A stretch of 64,000 bases of DNA from positions 62,001 to 126,000 of the forward strand of contig KK211276.1 in the NCBI GenBank assembly GCA_000621425.1, read 5' to 3'. The first letter of the stretch is position 1. Each line of letters starts with the position of its first letter. The notes under the pieces were generated by a model. That model was not told the DNA's origin and searched no databases. It saw nothing but the letters and a program-made list of their open reading frames with translations. The position numbers and the translations under genes were made by a program. Shown piece after piece: positions 23,721 through 32,171 of the stretch. The stretch comes from Lachnospiraceae bacterium AB2028. GTDB taxonomy: Bacteria > Bacillota > Clostridia > Lachnospirales > Lachnospiraceae.

Positions 23721-25421
23721 TTAAATTTCTATGGCATATTTATGCATATCAAGCCTTTTTTCAAATTCTTCCACCGGCAGCGGCTTGTCAAAAAGGAAGC
23801 CCTGGGCAAGATCGCATTTATTATCTCTTAAAAGCTGCAGCTGTTCTGTCGTCTCTACGCCTTCCACTATGGTCTCCAGTCCCATTTCTCTTGCCATTGC
23901 TATAACATTTTTAAACATTATGTTATTTACGCTGGATTCATTTTCTTCACCAAGCGGCAGGAAACAGCGGTCAACCTTAAGGACATTCCATGGAATGACA
24001 CGGATCAGGTTCAGTGATGAATATCCCATTCCGAAATCATCTACAGAAGTGCAAATGCCTTCTTTCTGCAGAGCACCTACTATCCTCTGAAGTGCCCTGA
24101 ACTCCACATCCGTTGTGGTCTCGGTAAGCTCTACCTCTATCAGCTCATGGGGAATCCTGTGCCTGTTGACTATCCCGAGTATATCCTCATGTAGCTGTTC
24201 ATTAACTATATGCTTTCTTGAAAAATTGACAGAAACACGCACCACATTCCGTCCGTCATCCAGCCACCTGCGGATGTAGCTGCACACCATATCAAGAACA
24301 TAAAAATCAAGCATGCAGATATCACTGCTGCGCTCAAGAACAGGAATAAATTCCATCGGTGGAACTATATTGCCAGCCTTAAACCAGCGGCAAAGCGCCT
24401 CCGCACCGCAGATTTCTCCTGTCATAGTATTGACTTTCGGCTGGAAAAATACCTTGAATTCCTTTTTCTTGAGCGAGAACGGGAACTGCTGCTGTATACG
24501 CATAGCCTGGTCCTTGCCTTCCATAAGACCGTCATCATAAAAGACTATGTGATCATTAACACCGGACTGCGCCACCCTATATGCAAGCATAACCTTGCCC
24601 AGTATCGCATTGGGATCAGTTACTGTATATCCTTCCGGAATCACAAATACACCCACATATGTACCAACAGTTAAGGTATGGCCTTCATCGTCATAAGCCA
24701 CATCCGCCCGTCTGAGATATTCCAGAATGATCTCCATTTTCTCCCTGGGAAAAATACAGATAAAATTGTCACCGCCCAGCCGGCACAGAGTTCCGTTTTG
24801 GCCTATGAGTTTTTGGATGTTATCATAATGATTCCTGAGTACATGGTCACCTGCTTCACGCCCATATTTATCATTGACTAATGAGAAATGCCTGAAATTA
24901 TAGTTTGCGGCAACCATGCCGTCAAATGCACCCGGTTTCCCGTTCCACGCTAAATACTTAAGGAAACTCCGTATGCTCCTGTATCCATGATCGTCATAAA
25001 ATGCAAACTGATATGCAATGTCCTGAAGCCTGTTGCGGCTGATAAAGACAAGGGCAGTACGCATAACGAGATCAACCTTTGCAAGCTCATCCTCGGTCAT
25101 GTCAGGTTCATCATCAGCCATATAGACCGTCATAGTAGCTATAGACATAAGACTGGTCTCAATACGAACCGTATGGACCGGCCTGCCGCCTTTGCCGTTA
25201 TCATAGCTGATAATGGTTTCGCCCCGCCCTATTTTTTCATCAGCGGGACTTGAATAAACATGGGTAACCCCTTTTGAAAGCCGGAGTAAAGCAGCCAGTC
25301 TGTTCAGCCTGTCCTGAACAACCGCTACATCTATGTGGTCAACATTGATCACGGCCATTGCAGAGACCAACTCTTCAAACAATTTTGAAAACTGTTCTGA
25401 ACCGGAATTATTATCTACCAT
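23721..25421 (-). CDS. Degenerate GGDEF - EAL c-di-GMP phosphodiesterase
   Basis: A cytoplasmic 566-residue protein. The N-terminal 130 residues are an unrecognised input domain; a GGDEF domain follows with the motif changed to GGDNF, so diguanylate cyclase activity is probably lost. The EAL domain (last 250 residues) keeps its key pieces: AEALCRW, VRVSVNFSR, ELTET, VDDFGMGYSSLN, LKVDRCF, IVEGVET and AQGFLF, so phosphodiesterase activity is expected. The start at 25421 is chosen because GGGGGT lies 8 bases upstream; an upstream in-frame ATG at 25472 has no such site. It lies 45 bases before the HD-GYP gene. Confidence 0.9.
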   Translation of the reverse strand: MVDNNSGSEQFSKLFEELVSAMAVINVDHIDVAVVQDRLNRLAALLRLSKGVTHVYSSPADEKIGRGETIISYDNGKGGRPVHTVRIETSLMSIATMTVYMADDEPDMTEDELAKVDLVMRTALVFISRNRLQDIAYQFAFYDDHGYRSIRSFLKYLAWNGKPGAFDGMVAANYNFRHFSLVNDKYGREAGDHVLRNHYDNIQKLIGQNGTLCRLGGDNFICIFPREKMEIILEYLRRADVAYDDEGHTLTVGTYVGVFVIPEGYTVTDPNAILGKVMLAYRVAQSGVNDHIVFYDDGLMEGKDQAMRIQQQFPFSLKKKEFKVFFQPKVNTMTGEICGAEALCRWFKAGNIVPPMEFIPVLERSSDICMLDFYVLDMVCSYIRRWLDDGRNVVRVSVNFSRKHIVNEQLHEDILGIVNRHRIPHELIEVELTETTTDVEFRALQRIVGALQKEGICTSVDDFGMGYSSLNLIRVIPWNVLKVDRCFLPLGEENESSVNNIMFKNVIAMAREMGLETIVEGVETTEQLQLLRDNKCDLAQGFLFDKPLPVEEFEKRLDMHKYAIEI

Positions 25422-25553
25422 ACCATTACCCCCGAATCCAAACCAATGGACTTCCTGCCAGCCATCCGGCAAGCAAACAAACCGCGATCAGCGGCCAAAA
25501 ATATTTCCTATACTATTATATAATAAATAAGTAGGTTTAGGGGTAAAAAATTA

Positions 25554-26009
25554 TCATTCTCTTCTTCTTACGAATCTCGGCCCTTCTTCACCGTTTTCTC
25601 CGGTTTCCTGAAAACCGCATTTCATCAGTACCCTGATTGAAGCTGCATTTTCCGGATCAGCCTCCGTTTCAACCGCCTCCACACCCTTGTGGCTGAAAGC
25701 CCATTTTAATGCCAGTTTTACAGCCTCTGTCGCATAGCCCAGGCCCTGGAATTCTTCCAGTATGCCATACCCGATTTCCGGATTTTTGTCTTCTTCATAA
25801 CCTTTGAAACACAGATCCCCGATATGGGTACCGTCGCTTTTTTCGATCATCCACATGGCATACCAGTCCCACTGCTCCGGATGATCAACGCACCCCTCCA
25901 GCATTTCACTGTATGCCTTCTTTAATTCCTTATCCTGCTCAGATAAAATGACGCCTTCCATCTGCTCCCGGCTTGCGGGATATATCATTATATGCTCTGT
26001 CGCCATCAT
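25554..26009 (-). CDS. GNAT family N-acetyltransferase
   Basis: Predicted acetyl-CoA-dependent acetyltransferase of the RimJ/RimL type. The 151-residue protein has the acetyl-CoA loop region IGYGILEEFQGLGYATEAVKLALKWAF and the following strand/helix VEAVETEADPENAASIRVLMKCGFQETG typical of that group. The substrate is unknown. The start at 26009 is chosen because AGGA lies 5 bases upstream and overlaps the stop of the CPBP gene; an upstream in-frame start would extend into that gene. It is the last gene of the tetR-CPBP-GNAT unit. Confidence 0.87.
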   Translation of the reverse strand: MMATEHIMIYPASREQMEGVILSEQDKELKKAYSEMLEGCVDHPEQWDWYAMWMIEKSDGTHIGDLCFKGYEEDKNPEIGYGILEEFQGLGYATEAVKLALKWAFSHKGVEAVETEADPENAASIRVLMKCGFQETGENGEEGPRFVRRRE

Positions 26010-26014
26010 TTTTC

Positions 26015-26719
26015 CTAACCTTCCTTTTTTAATCTTCCCAGATAAAAACAATACACTACTGCCACCACTATCGTCACTCCAATATAGATCCAGTCTGTCA
26101 GTTCATTTTCCCCGCCATAGAGCGAAAATACATCTATCATTGAATGGGCAACGATACATGGAATCAGGCTTCCGCTCTTATAAAACACCATAGTAAATAT
26201 GAAACCCCAGCTAACTGCAAATATGACCTGCATCACAGTTTCAAAACTTGCCTGTCCGGCAAGCAGGTTAACTATATGGCCTATCCCGAATGTCACTGCG
26301 GAAACAATGATCGCCGGAACAGTTTTACCTTTCCCCAGCATAGCTTTAAACAGAAAACCCCTGAAGATCATTTCCTCCACAAAGCCGACAAGAAGCATTG
26401 AGATTGTTGCAAATACCAGCTCCGTTCCCTTATAGGAAAGTAAAAATCCGTCCCAAATATTTCCGGTAGCCAGTACGAACACCGGTATGAAGAACAGGTA
26501 CCGTTTCATATTCTTTGGCAGTCCGCAAAGTCCGTACTTTTCCTCCAGATGATTCACCTTTACAAAAGCCAGTATTCCCGCAGCAAATACAAACATTGCA
26601 ATCATCCACCAGACACTTCCGTCACCGAGATTTCCCTTGATAGGAGTCATGACTGCGCAGTATACCACGATCCACAATACTGCAAAAAGGATTTCTTTTT
26701 TCTCATATAACTTACGCAT
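26015..26719 (-). CDS. CPBP family intramembrane protease
   Basis: Predicted membrane metalloprotease of the CAAX/CPBP (Rce1-like) family. The 234-residue protein has about seven membrane segments and the three family motifs: EEMIFRGF (about residue 116), FGIGHI, and the C-terminal AHSMIDV. Bacterial members are linked to bacteriocin immunity or peptide processing, but the substrate here is unknown. It starts 2 bases after the stop of the TetR regulator gene and ends 6 bases before the GNAT gene, so the three genes form one unit under the regulator's control. Confidence 0.9.
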   Translation of the reverse strand: MRKLYEKKEILFAVLWIVVYCAVMTPIKGNLGDGSVWWMIAMFVFAAGILAFVKVNHLEEKYGLCGLPKNMKRYLFFIPVFVLATGNIWDGFLLSYKGTELVFATISMLLVGFVEEMIFRGFLFKAMLGKGKTVPAIIVSAVTFGIGHIVNLLAGQASFETVMQVIFAVSWGFIFTMVFYKSGSLIPCIVAHSMIDVFSLYGGENELTDWIYIGVTIVVAVVYCFYLGRLKKEG

Positions 26720-26721
26720 GC

Positions 26722-27297
26722 TTATTTTCCTTTTCTTGAAACTTTTCCTGAAGCAGCCATACCGAAGAATACATTTTCAAGCATTATTCTGCTCTGCTCC
26801 TCGTCATACTTCATGGAATTATTGGCAAGCAGGCTTGCGAGTCCGTGTGCCACACAGAAAAATGTCAGAAACATTTCCCTCGCCTGTACTATGTCTGTCT
26901 TGAGACCGCCTGCCATAACTTCCATAATCCCGGATAGCTCAGGTGCATTCAGTACGGCATCCATATCTTTCCCGCCAAACTTATCCGTCTGAAACAGAAA
27001 TCGGAAAAGATTCTTCTCTTCATATCCAAACCTCACATAATTCAATCCCAGAGCAAGCATTGGATTACTGTCGTTCTCTTTCGACATGATAAATTCCGTA
27101 TGATAACTGTCGGCAATCTCATAGGCAGCCTCCCGTATCTCATCAACGGTCTTGAATGTATAAAGTACCGGCTGTGTGGAACAGCCCAGATATTCTGATA
27201 TGGATCTGGCATTCAGATTCTCATGGCCTCTCTCCCTTATCACCGCAACCGCCGCGTCCGCAACCATCTCTTTTGTAATTTTTACTTTCGGTGCCAT
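26722..27297 (-). CDS. TetR/AcrR family transcriptional regulator
   Basis: A 191-residue regulator with an N-terminal helix-turn-helix (about 8-55; TKEMVADAAVAVIRERGHEN, LNARSISEYLGCSTQPVLYTF) and a C-terminal domain like the WHG/TetR_C group. First gene of a tetR-CPBP-GNAT unit. A palindrome lies 15 bases upstream of its start and probably mediates autoregulation. The ligand is unknown. Confidence 0.9.
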   Translation of the reverse strand: MAPKVKITKEMVADAAVAVIRERGHENLNARSISEYLGCSTQPVLYTFKTVDEIREAAYEIADSYHTEFIMSKENDSNPMLALGLNYVRFGYEEKNLFRFLFQTDKFGGKDMDAVLNAPELSGIMEVMAGGLKTDIVQAREMFLTFFCVAHGLASLLANNSMKYDEEQSRIMLENVFFGMAASGKVSRKGK

Positions 27298-27311
27298 ATG
27301 CTGTCCCCATT

Positions 27312-27327
27312 TATAACATTTGTTATA
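27312..27327 (-). promoter_or_regulatory. Probable operator of the second TetR regulator
   Basis: TATAACA and TGTTATA form perfect 7-base arms around TT, 15 bases upstream of the tetR-like start, in an A+T-rich stretch that would hold its promoter. Confidence 0.55.
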
Positions 27328-27368
27328 TAACGTATATTATTATTTGATTTCTGTTTTGTCAAGCCAAT

Positions 27369-27396
27369 AAAAAAGAACCTTTTTTCCGGTTCTTTT
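27369..27396 (-). terminator. Intrinsic terminator after the transglutaminase-like gene
   Basis: Minus strand: AAAAGAACC, 8-base loop, GGTTCTTTT followed by TTATT. The A-rich left arm means it may work in both directions. It separates the transglutaminase-like gene from the TetR unit. Confidence 0.7.
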
Positions 27397-27418
27397 CGCT
27401 ATCCATGTTAAATCATTT

Positions 27419-28000
27419 TTACTCCATTCCAAAATCCGTTGTGACTTCCAAGATACTATTTGCGTTTTCCAGTATTTCAACAAGCCTTTCATCCAGATCA
27501 GGATTATTATCCCGGTAATCCACTTCGCCATACTGTTCTCTGATTGGAAATGCCAGCCCTTCCTTCTCCAGGTTAAAATCAGCATGAACAGTTTCCTTAT
27601 TTCCTCTTGCGTCAAGCCTTATCCACTTATCCTGCTCTTCTATATAAATGGTATTTAATGCATGGATAATGTACCCTTCACTGTCATCCTCATCCGCCCT
27701 GGTAAGCAGCTGATAGCTGATACCACTTGGGATTCCGTTAGCCCTGAGCAGGGCTGCCAGAAGACAGGATTTAGTCCAGCAGATCCCCGTTTTATTTTTA
27801 AGTACTTCACTTGCCTTACGGGATACTATCTCTGATCTTATGTCCCATGAATGAGGAATTTCATCCCGGACAAACTCATATGCGTTTCTTATATAGTCGA
27901 TCGTAGAATCAGATTTTTCTTTTAATTCTCTGACTTTTTCCTGAATAAGCGAGTCATTATAATCTATTACTTTTGTTTCTATAAGATATTCTTCATTCAT
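27419..28000 (-). CDS. Transglutaminase-like domain protein
   Basis: A 193-residue cytoplasmic protein of the transglutaminase-like (microbial protease or peptidase-like) fold. The catalytic triad can be placed at Cys74 (KTGICWTKSCLLAALLRANG), His113 (YIIHALNTIYI) and Asp130 (WIRLDARGN). Members act on peptide bonds or amides, with varied roles; the substrate here is unknown. It is preceded by 164 bases without a gene and followed by an intrinsic terminator, so it appears to be a single-gene unit. Confidence 0.87.
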   Translation of the reverse strand: MNEEYLIETKVIDYNDSLIQEKVRELKEKSDSTIDYIRNAYEFVRDEIPHSWDIRSEIVSRKASEVLKNKTGICWTKSCLLAALLRANGIPSGISYQLLTRADEDDSEGYIIHALNTIYIEEQDKWIRLDARGNKETVHADFNLEKEGLAFPIREQYGEVDYRDNNPDLDERLVEILENANSILEVTTDFGME

Positions 28001-28164
28001 TTTTCTACTTCACACTCACTGGATTTTTCCAACATGCTTGCTTTTCCCACTCACATGTAGTTTTTATAATAAATTTAGGCCTTAATTACAGCTGCTATTG
28101 CTATATACCTGATTTCATTTCGGTTTAAATGTCTTTCCTGTTCATGGATTCCTTATAACCAGAT

Positions 28165-28680
28165 TTATATATACTCAACCCCAATATTATGCAGCTGTTC
28201 CCTCATTTTTGTTTTTTGCTTTTCAGGAAACCTGCAGCCTATACATTCACTCTGCATGAAGACCTTTATTCCTGTTCCGGCTGCTCCCTTGGCTGTTGCC
28301 CCCACACAGCCGCATTCATCAATTCCTGCAATTACCACTTCAGTGTATCCGGCATTCTTCATATATTCTCTGAATTTCTTTGATGTATACGCATCCGCCC
28401 TGTTCTTTTCAAAACAGAGATCAGACACAATATTCAGTCCATCGTAAAGTTCTGCTCCTTCGGTTCCCCTGATCGAGAAACCTACTCCCCATAGCAGCTT
28501 TGACAAAATATGTTTGATATAAATTATGTCATAACCTTTTTCTTTATAAGTCCTGATAGCAGCATTGACATTTCCGACAAGCTTTTCTGTATCGTAGGTA
28601 AACATTGGCTTTCTCTTGTCCCACAGATAATCATTCTGAATATCCACTACAATAAAAGCCTTCTTGTCCATCTTACTCAT
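28165..28680 (-). CDS. Isochorismatase-like cysteine hydrolase
   Basis: A 171-residue hydrolase of the isochorismatase/nicotinamidase fold. Visible features are AFIVVDIQNDYL with Asp13, a Lys near residue 92 (FEKNRADAY) and the nucleophile region VVIAGIDECGCVGATAKGA with Cys125 aligned to the catalytic cysteine. The substrate is not clear; nicotinamidase or amidohydrolase activity is possible. The 28001-28164 gap beyond its 3' end holds nothing recognised. It lies 41 bases after azlD, so it may be read from the azlCD transcript. Confidence 0.87.
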   Translation of the reverse strand: MSKMDKKAFIVVDIQNDYLWDKRKPMFTYDTEKLVGNVNAAIRTYKEKGYDIIYIKHILSKLLWGVGFSIRGTEGAELYDGLNIVSDLCFEKNRADAYTSKKFREYMKNAGYTEVVIAGIDECGCVGATAKGAAGTGIKVFMQSECIGCRFPEKQKTKMREQLHNIGVEYI

Positions 28681-28721
28681 ATCTCACCTTTACTTTTTAT
28701 CCGGATAATCTCAAAAAATTG

Positions 28722-29030
28722 TCACATGATCCGGATAATGAACATATAGATAACCGTTCCGAGCAGAATGCTAATAACTGCATTCCTCTTCCACGCCTGC
28801 ATTATCACAACTGAAACTCCCGCAATCAGCTCCGGTATTCCGAAGGGATGAGACATGATCGACACATCCTTCAGACAATAAACTACCAGCAGAGCTATGA
28901 TTGCCTGGGGAAGCACCTTTCCCAGATACGAAATATATTTCGGGGTATCCTTTCCGAATACAAGAAAGGGAAGAAAGCGAAGTGCCATGGTTGTTCCTGC
29001 CATAGCAGCTATGATCATAGCCGTTGTCAT
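28722..29030 (-). CDS. azlD: Branched-chain amino acid exporter subunit AzlD
   Basis: A 102-residue protein with about four membrane segments, of the AzlD family (ALRFLPFLVFGKDTPKYISYLGKVLPQAIIALLVVY). With AzlC it exports branched-chain amino acids or related compounds. The ATG at 29030 has GGAGG 10 bases upstream and overlaps the azlC stop (ATGA). An upstream in-frame extension lies inside azlC and is not used. Confidence 0.9.
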   Translation of the reverse strand: MTTAMIIAAMAGTTMALRFLPFLVFGKDTPKYISYLGKVLPQAIIALLVVYCLKDVSIMSHPFGIPELIAGVSVVIMQAWKRNAVISILLGTVIYMFIIRIM

Positions 29031-29707
29031 GATGCCTTTTCCTCCCTTCCTCTTATCAGAGTGAGTATCAATGTGATCAACAGCATTGAAGGTATCATAA
29101 ACCTGTCCGAGCCAAATATGATAAGGCACAATAAAGTACACCCAAGTCCCGTCAGTGCAGGAATATGATTTTTAGAATTGATCCACTGCTCGGTAAAAGA
29201 AGCAATGAACAGTGCCGTCATTGAAAATTCGATTCCCTTTGTTGAAAAAGGAATCACAGTCCCCAGCAGACATCCTGCCACGCTTCCTATGACCCAATAG
29301 CACTGGTTGAATAATGAGACAAAAAAACGATATCGGTTGATCGTTTCTTCGGAATGATCTTCATCATCACATAAAAGCGAATATGTTTCATCCGTCAGGG
29401 CAAATATCAGATACGGCTTATATTTTCCGGATCTTTTATACTTATCTATCATTGAAATGCTGTAAAACAGGTGTCTGGCATTAACCATTATCGTTGTTAT
29501 TACAGTTGTAATTATGGAAGCGCCGCCGGTCAAAAGCCCTATGCCCACATATTGCATTGAGCCGGCATAAATAAAGACACTCATTGCTGCAGCCCATATC
29601 ACGCCATATCCCGCATTGTGAAGCAGAATCCCGAAACCGATCCCTAAAACAATATATCCGGCCATAACCGGTATTGATCTATAAAAAGCCTTTTTTATTA
29701 CTTCCAT
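29027..29707 (-). CDS. azlC: Branched-chain amino acid exporter subunit AzlC
   Basis: The 226-residue large subunit of the AzlCD exporter, with about six membrane segments and the family blocks SIPVMAGYIVLGIGFGILLHNAG, IYAGSMQYVGIGLL and NARHLFYSIS. It is translated just before azlD with a 4-base overlap, the usual arrangement. The GNAT gene upstream ends 17 bases before it, so all may be one transcript. Confidence 0.93.
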   Translation of the reverse strand: MEVIKKAFYRSIPVMAGYIVLGIGFGILLHNAGYGVIWAAAMSVFIYAGSMQYVGIGLLTGGASIITTVITTIMVNARHLFYSISMIDKYKRSGKYKPYLIFALTDETYSLLCDDEDHSEETINRYRFFVSLFNQCYWVIGSVAGCLLGTVIPFSTKGIEFSMTALFIASFTEQWINSKNHIPALTGLGCTLLCLIIFGSDRFMIPSMLLITLILTLIRGREEKAS

Positions 29708-29724
29708 AATTCACTATCCATAAA

Positions 29725-30240
29725 TCAAAGAACGAGTTCAAGCATCCAAAAATCCCTTGTTCCTACCACTTCATAAAACATTTTTATACAATCAATTTCT
29801 TTATACCCATTCCTTGTATATAGCTTGTATGCAGGAATATTTGTATCAATCACATCAAGATGTATCGCAGTATCACCATTTTTTCTGCAGTAATCTGCTA
29901 TAGCACTAAGCATATCGTAACTGACACGCTGCCCTTGTTTATCCGGAGCAACGGCCAATGCGTGAATTGTAGCCACCCTTTCTTTTGGTCCGGGTATTTC
30001 CCAGCTGATCTCGTCATATTCCGGATTAACGTCGTGATTTACAGCTGCCGCAGCTACTATTCTCCCCGATTCCCTTATGATGCACATTTCACCGTTTGAA
30101 ACAGCATTATTTACAAACGAAGCATTCGGGTATATTTCTAAATCCCAGCCTAATCGGATCGGGGTCGTATTGACTTTTTCGATAACGGCTCCGTACAGAC
30201 TCAATATCTCATTTACATCTGCCCGCGTTGCGAATTCCAT
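29725..30240 (-). CDS. GNAT family N-acetyltransferase
   Basis: A 171-residue predicted acetyltransferase. The core is visible as MCIIRESGRIVAAAAVNHD, IHALAVAPDKQGQRVSYDMLSAIADYCRKNG (acetyl-CoA loop, with Q-G-Q-R in place of the common Q/R-x-x-G-x-G) and IHLDVIDTNIPAYKLYTRNGYKEID. It resembles small-molecule or peptide acetyltransferases; the acceptor is unknown. The gene is 17 bases before azlC and 14 bases after the MBL-fold gene. Confidence 0.86.
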   Translation of the reverse strand: MEFATRADVNEILSLYGAVIEKVNTTPIRLGWDLEIYPNASFVNNAVSNGEMCIIRESGRIVAAAAVNHDVNPEYDEISWEIPGPKERVATIHALAVAPDKQGQRVSYDMLSAIADYCRKNGDTAIHLDVIDTNIPAYKLYTRNGYKEIDCIKMFYEVVGTRDFWMLELVL

Positions 30241-30254
30241 ATTTTTCTCCCTTA

Positions 30255-31091
30255 TCAGCCCAGGATCACTTCTTCACCCGAATGCACATATTCAAGCCTA
30301 TCCCCCATTATATCCTTCATCAGGTCATAAGCTACAGTCCCGGTGCAATGGCAGGTAACAAACTTTGTGGGATAATTTTTTAGTTCACTCGCCATAGACT
30401 TAATTTCCCGGATTTCACTATCGCGGTAATCAGTCTTTTTCATCAAATGAAATCCGCTGACCATCAGATTGGGTAAGTTTCCATACTTTTCTTTATATGC
30501 ATCAAGAATGCTTAGTATCCCATTATGTGCACAACCGGACATTAGAACGGACTTTCCTTCCTGATGGATCACCAGAAAATGTTCATGCTTAAATTCATCC
30601 CGATGAAAATCTTCCCCGGTTCTGACAAGCAGCCTTTTATTTGTGAACGGGAGTTCATGGTTTCTGCTGTGTATTGCAAAAACCTCCAGCTCATCATCAA
30701 TTACAGTATCACTGCTCAGGAATCTCACCTGCGGAAGAACAGAAATATCCTTATCGATTCCTATGTACCTGTATCTTTCCGGAGAATCAACGCCATCATC
30801 CGCAAAATAATCATCTGTCGCCGACTCCTGCATATAAATGAGTGCCTTATCATTAATCTTAGTAAACGGAATTATTCCGCCGGAATGATCGTAGTGTCCG
30901 TGACTTAAAATAACAGTATCTACCGCCGATAAATCAATGCCTAATACTTCCGCATTTTTTATAGTTTCTTCAGAAGGTCCGAGGTCCAGCAGCAGCTTAT
31001 GTTTCCCGGTCTCTACATAGAATGAAAGGCCATGTGCACATAAGCAGTCACTGCGTCCCTGCGTGTTTTCGATAAGATTTATTATTCTCAT
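30255..31091 (-). CDS. MBL-fold metallohydrolase
   Basis: A 278-residue metallo-beta-lactamase-fold protein with the metal motif HGHYDHSGG (about residues 64-72), a CAHNG motif and a late GFHLMKK and CHCTG pair. This pattern is that of the family annotated as dihydropterin-ribofuranosylaminobenzene phosphate synthase-like (MJ0301 group) rather than glyoxalase II or beta-lactamase. The bacterial substrate is unknown. Its ATG overlaps the stop of the DUF3795 gene, so the pair is translationally coupled. Confidence 0.87.
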   Translation of the reverse strand: MRIINLIENTQGRSDCLCAHGLSFYVETGKHKLLLDLGPSEETIKNAEVLGIDLSAVDTVILSHGHYDHSGGIIPFTKINDKALIYMQESATDDYFADDGVDSPERYRYIGIDKDISVLPQVRFLSSDTVIDDELEVFAIHSRNHELPFTNKRLLVRTGEDFHRDEFKHEHFLVIHQEGKSVLMSGCAHNGILSILDAYKEKYGNLPNLMVSGFHLMKKTDYRDSEIREIKSMASELKNYPTKFVTCHCTGTVAYDLMKDIMGDRLEYVHSGEEVILG

Positions 31092-31489
31092 TTTTTTCTC
31101 TCGGCATTTAGATTTTCTTCCTTCTCAAAGAAGGCTTTTTTCAGCATGATATATTCCTCCGCTGTGCAGATTTCCTTACACTTCGGTTCAAAGGACTTTG
31201 TTATTTCAAAGCATTCCTTCATGTTTGCGCAGGGATAGTCCTCACATTCGGAACAGTTGCTGATTCCTTTATCCTCACAACACTTTATAACCCGATACCT
31301 GCACCAGTTCTCCGACTTGCACCCGGTACAGGAGATTTCTTCATTTGTTACGAGGTGATCCCTGTAACCGATCTTCAGCCACAGCTCTGCAGTATGCCTG
31401 AGCTCTTCATCAGTCTTTTCATACGGATGAGAAATATACCTCGGACATACCGAACAGTCATTTCCACAAGCAGCTAATATTTTTTCCAT
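31088..31489 (-). CDS. DUF3795 cysteine-rich protein
   Basis: A 133-residue protein with the DUF3795 pattern: ACGNDCSVCPRY at the N-terminus, CTGCKSENWCRYRVIKCCEDKG in the middle and NCSECEDYPCANM. The many paired Cys residues suggest a metal or iron-sulfur site. Function unknown. It is coupled to the MBL-fold hydrolase by a 4-base overlap, a link that may be worth keeping in mind when assigning either protein. Confidence 0.87.
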   Translation of the reverse strand: MEKILAACGNDCSVCPRYISHPYEKTDEELRHTAELWLKIGYRDHLVTNEEISCTGCKSENWCRYRVIKCCEDKGISNCSECEDYPCANMKECFEITKSFEPKCKEICTAEEYIMLKKAFFEKEENLNAERKK

Positions 31490-31604
31490 TTCAATTCACT
31501 CCACTTTTTTGTTATTAAATGTATCTTTCACGCTATCGCCATTTTTGAAGATCTAATAACACATCTTAATTATGCAGCAAAATAAACGCTTTACATTAAC
31601 GTCT

Positions 31605-32156
31605 TCAATTGCTTCCGACATTAATTATAACCACTCTGCCTGTATCCGGATTCGTTACAATAGCATTTATATGAGAACCAGCTCCATGATATGAATCATA
31701 GTATAATACCGTATAATCCTTAATGTCATCATCAATAACATAATCACATTTTTTCTTTGGGAAACCAATATATGTACCATAGTTATCATATGAATCCATT
31801 GTTTCATAAACTTTCTTTCCGGTAAAATCCAAACCATCAAGATTTGACGGTTTACCCAAGCTTGAAACCATGGATAAAAAATCTTCATAGTCCTCTCCAT
31901 TGAGAGTAAACGCAGCATATGAATATGCTGCTATGCCATACCTTTGACACTGAAACCTGAAATCCTGTGCGCCACTTGGCAGTTCAGTAAGTGAATACGA
32001 TCCGCCTTTATACGCTCTTGCCCGGTAATTCTCAAAGGATTTGCCGTGCCATGAGCCAATTCCCAAGACAAAGTGGATAAAGCATCCCAGTGCCAGAATA
32101 ACGATCAGGACAATAACCAAAGCCTTTGCTATTTTCTTTCCGGTCTTTACATCCAC
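31605..32156 (-). CDS. Hypothetical membrane-anchored protein (183 aa)
   Basis: Not recognised. One N-terminal membrane segment (about residues 8-32) and an extracytoplasmic domain with many Tyr, Gly and Ser residues (KGGSYSLTELPSGAQDFRF, RYGIAAYSYAAFTLNGEDYEDF, IVTNPDTGRVVIINVGSN). It starts with GTG, with AGGAG 11 bases upstream. It lies 15 bases after the PNPOx-like gene in the same direction. The intergenic stretch downstream (31490-31604) holds nothing clear. Confidence 0.7.
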   Translation of the reverse strand: MDVKTGKKIAKALVIVLIVILALGCFIHFVLGIGSWHGKSFENYRARAYKGGSYSLTELPSGAQDFRFQCQRYGIAAYSYAAFTLNGEDYEDFLSMVSSLGKPSNLDGLDFTGKKVYETMDSYDNYGTYIGFPKKKCDYVIDDDIKDYTVLYYDSYHGAGSHINAIVTNPDTGRVVIINVGSN

Positions 32157-32171
32157 TATTTTATTATCTCC

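Noticed and set aside
27340-27615. Minus-strand frame of 91 codons
   Set aside because: It overlaps the transglutaminase-like gene and the terminator and has no family features.
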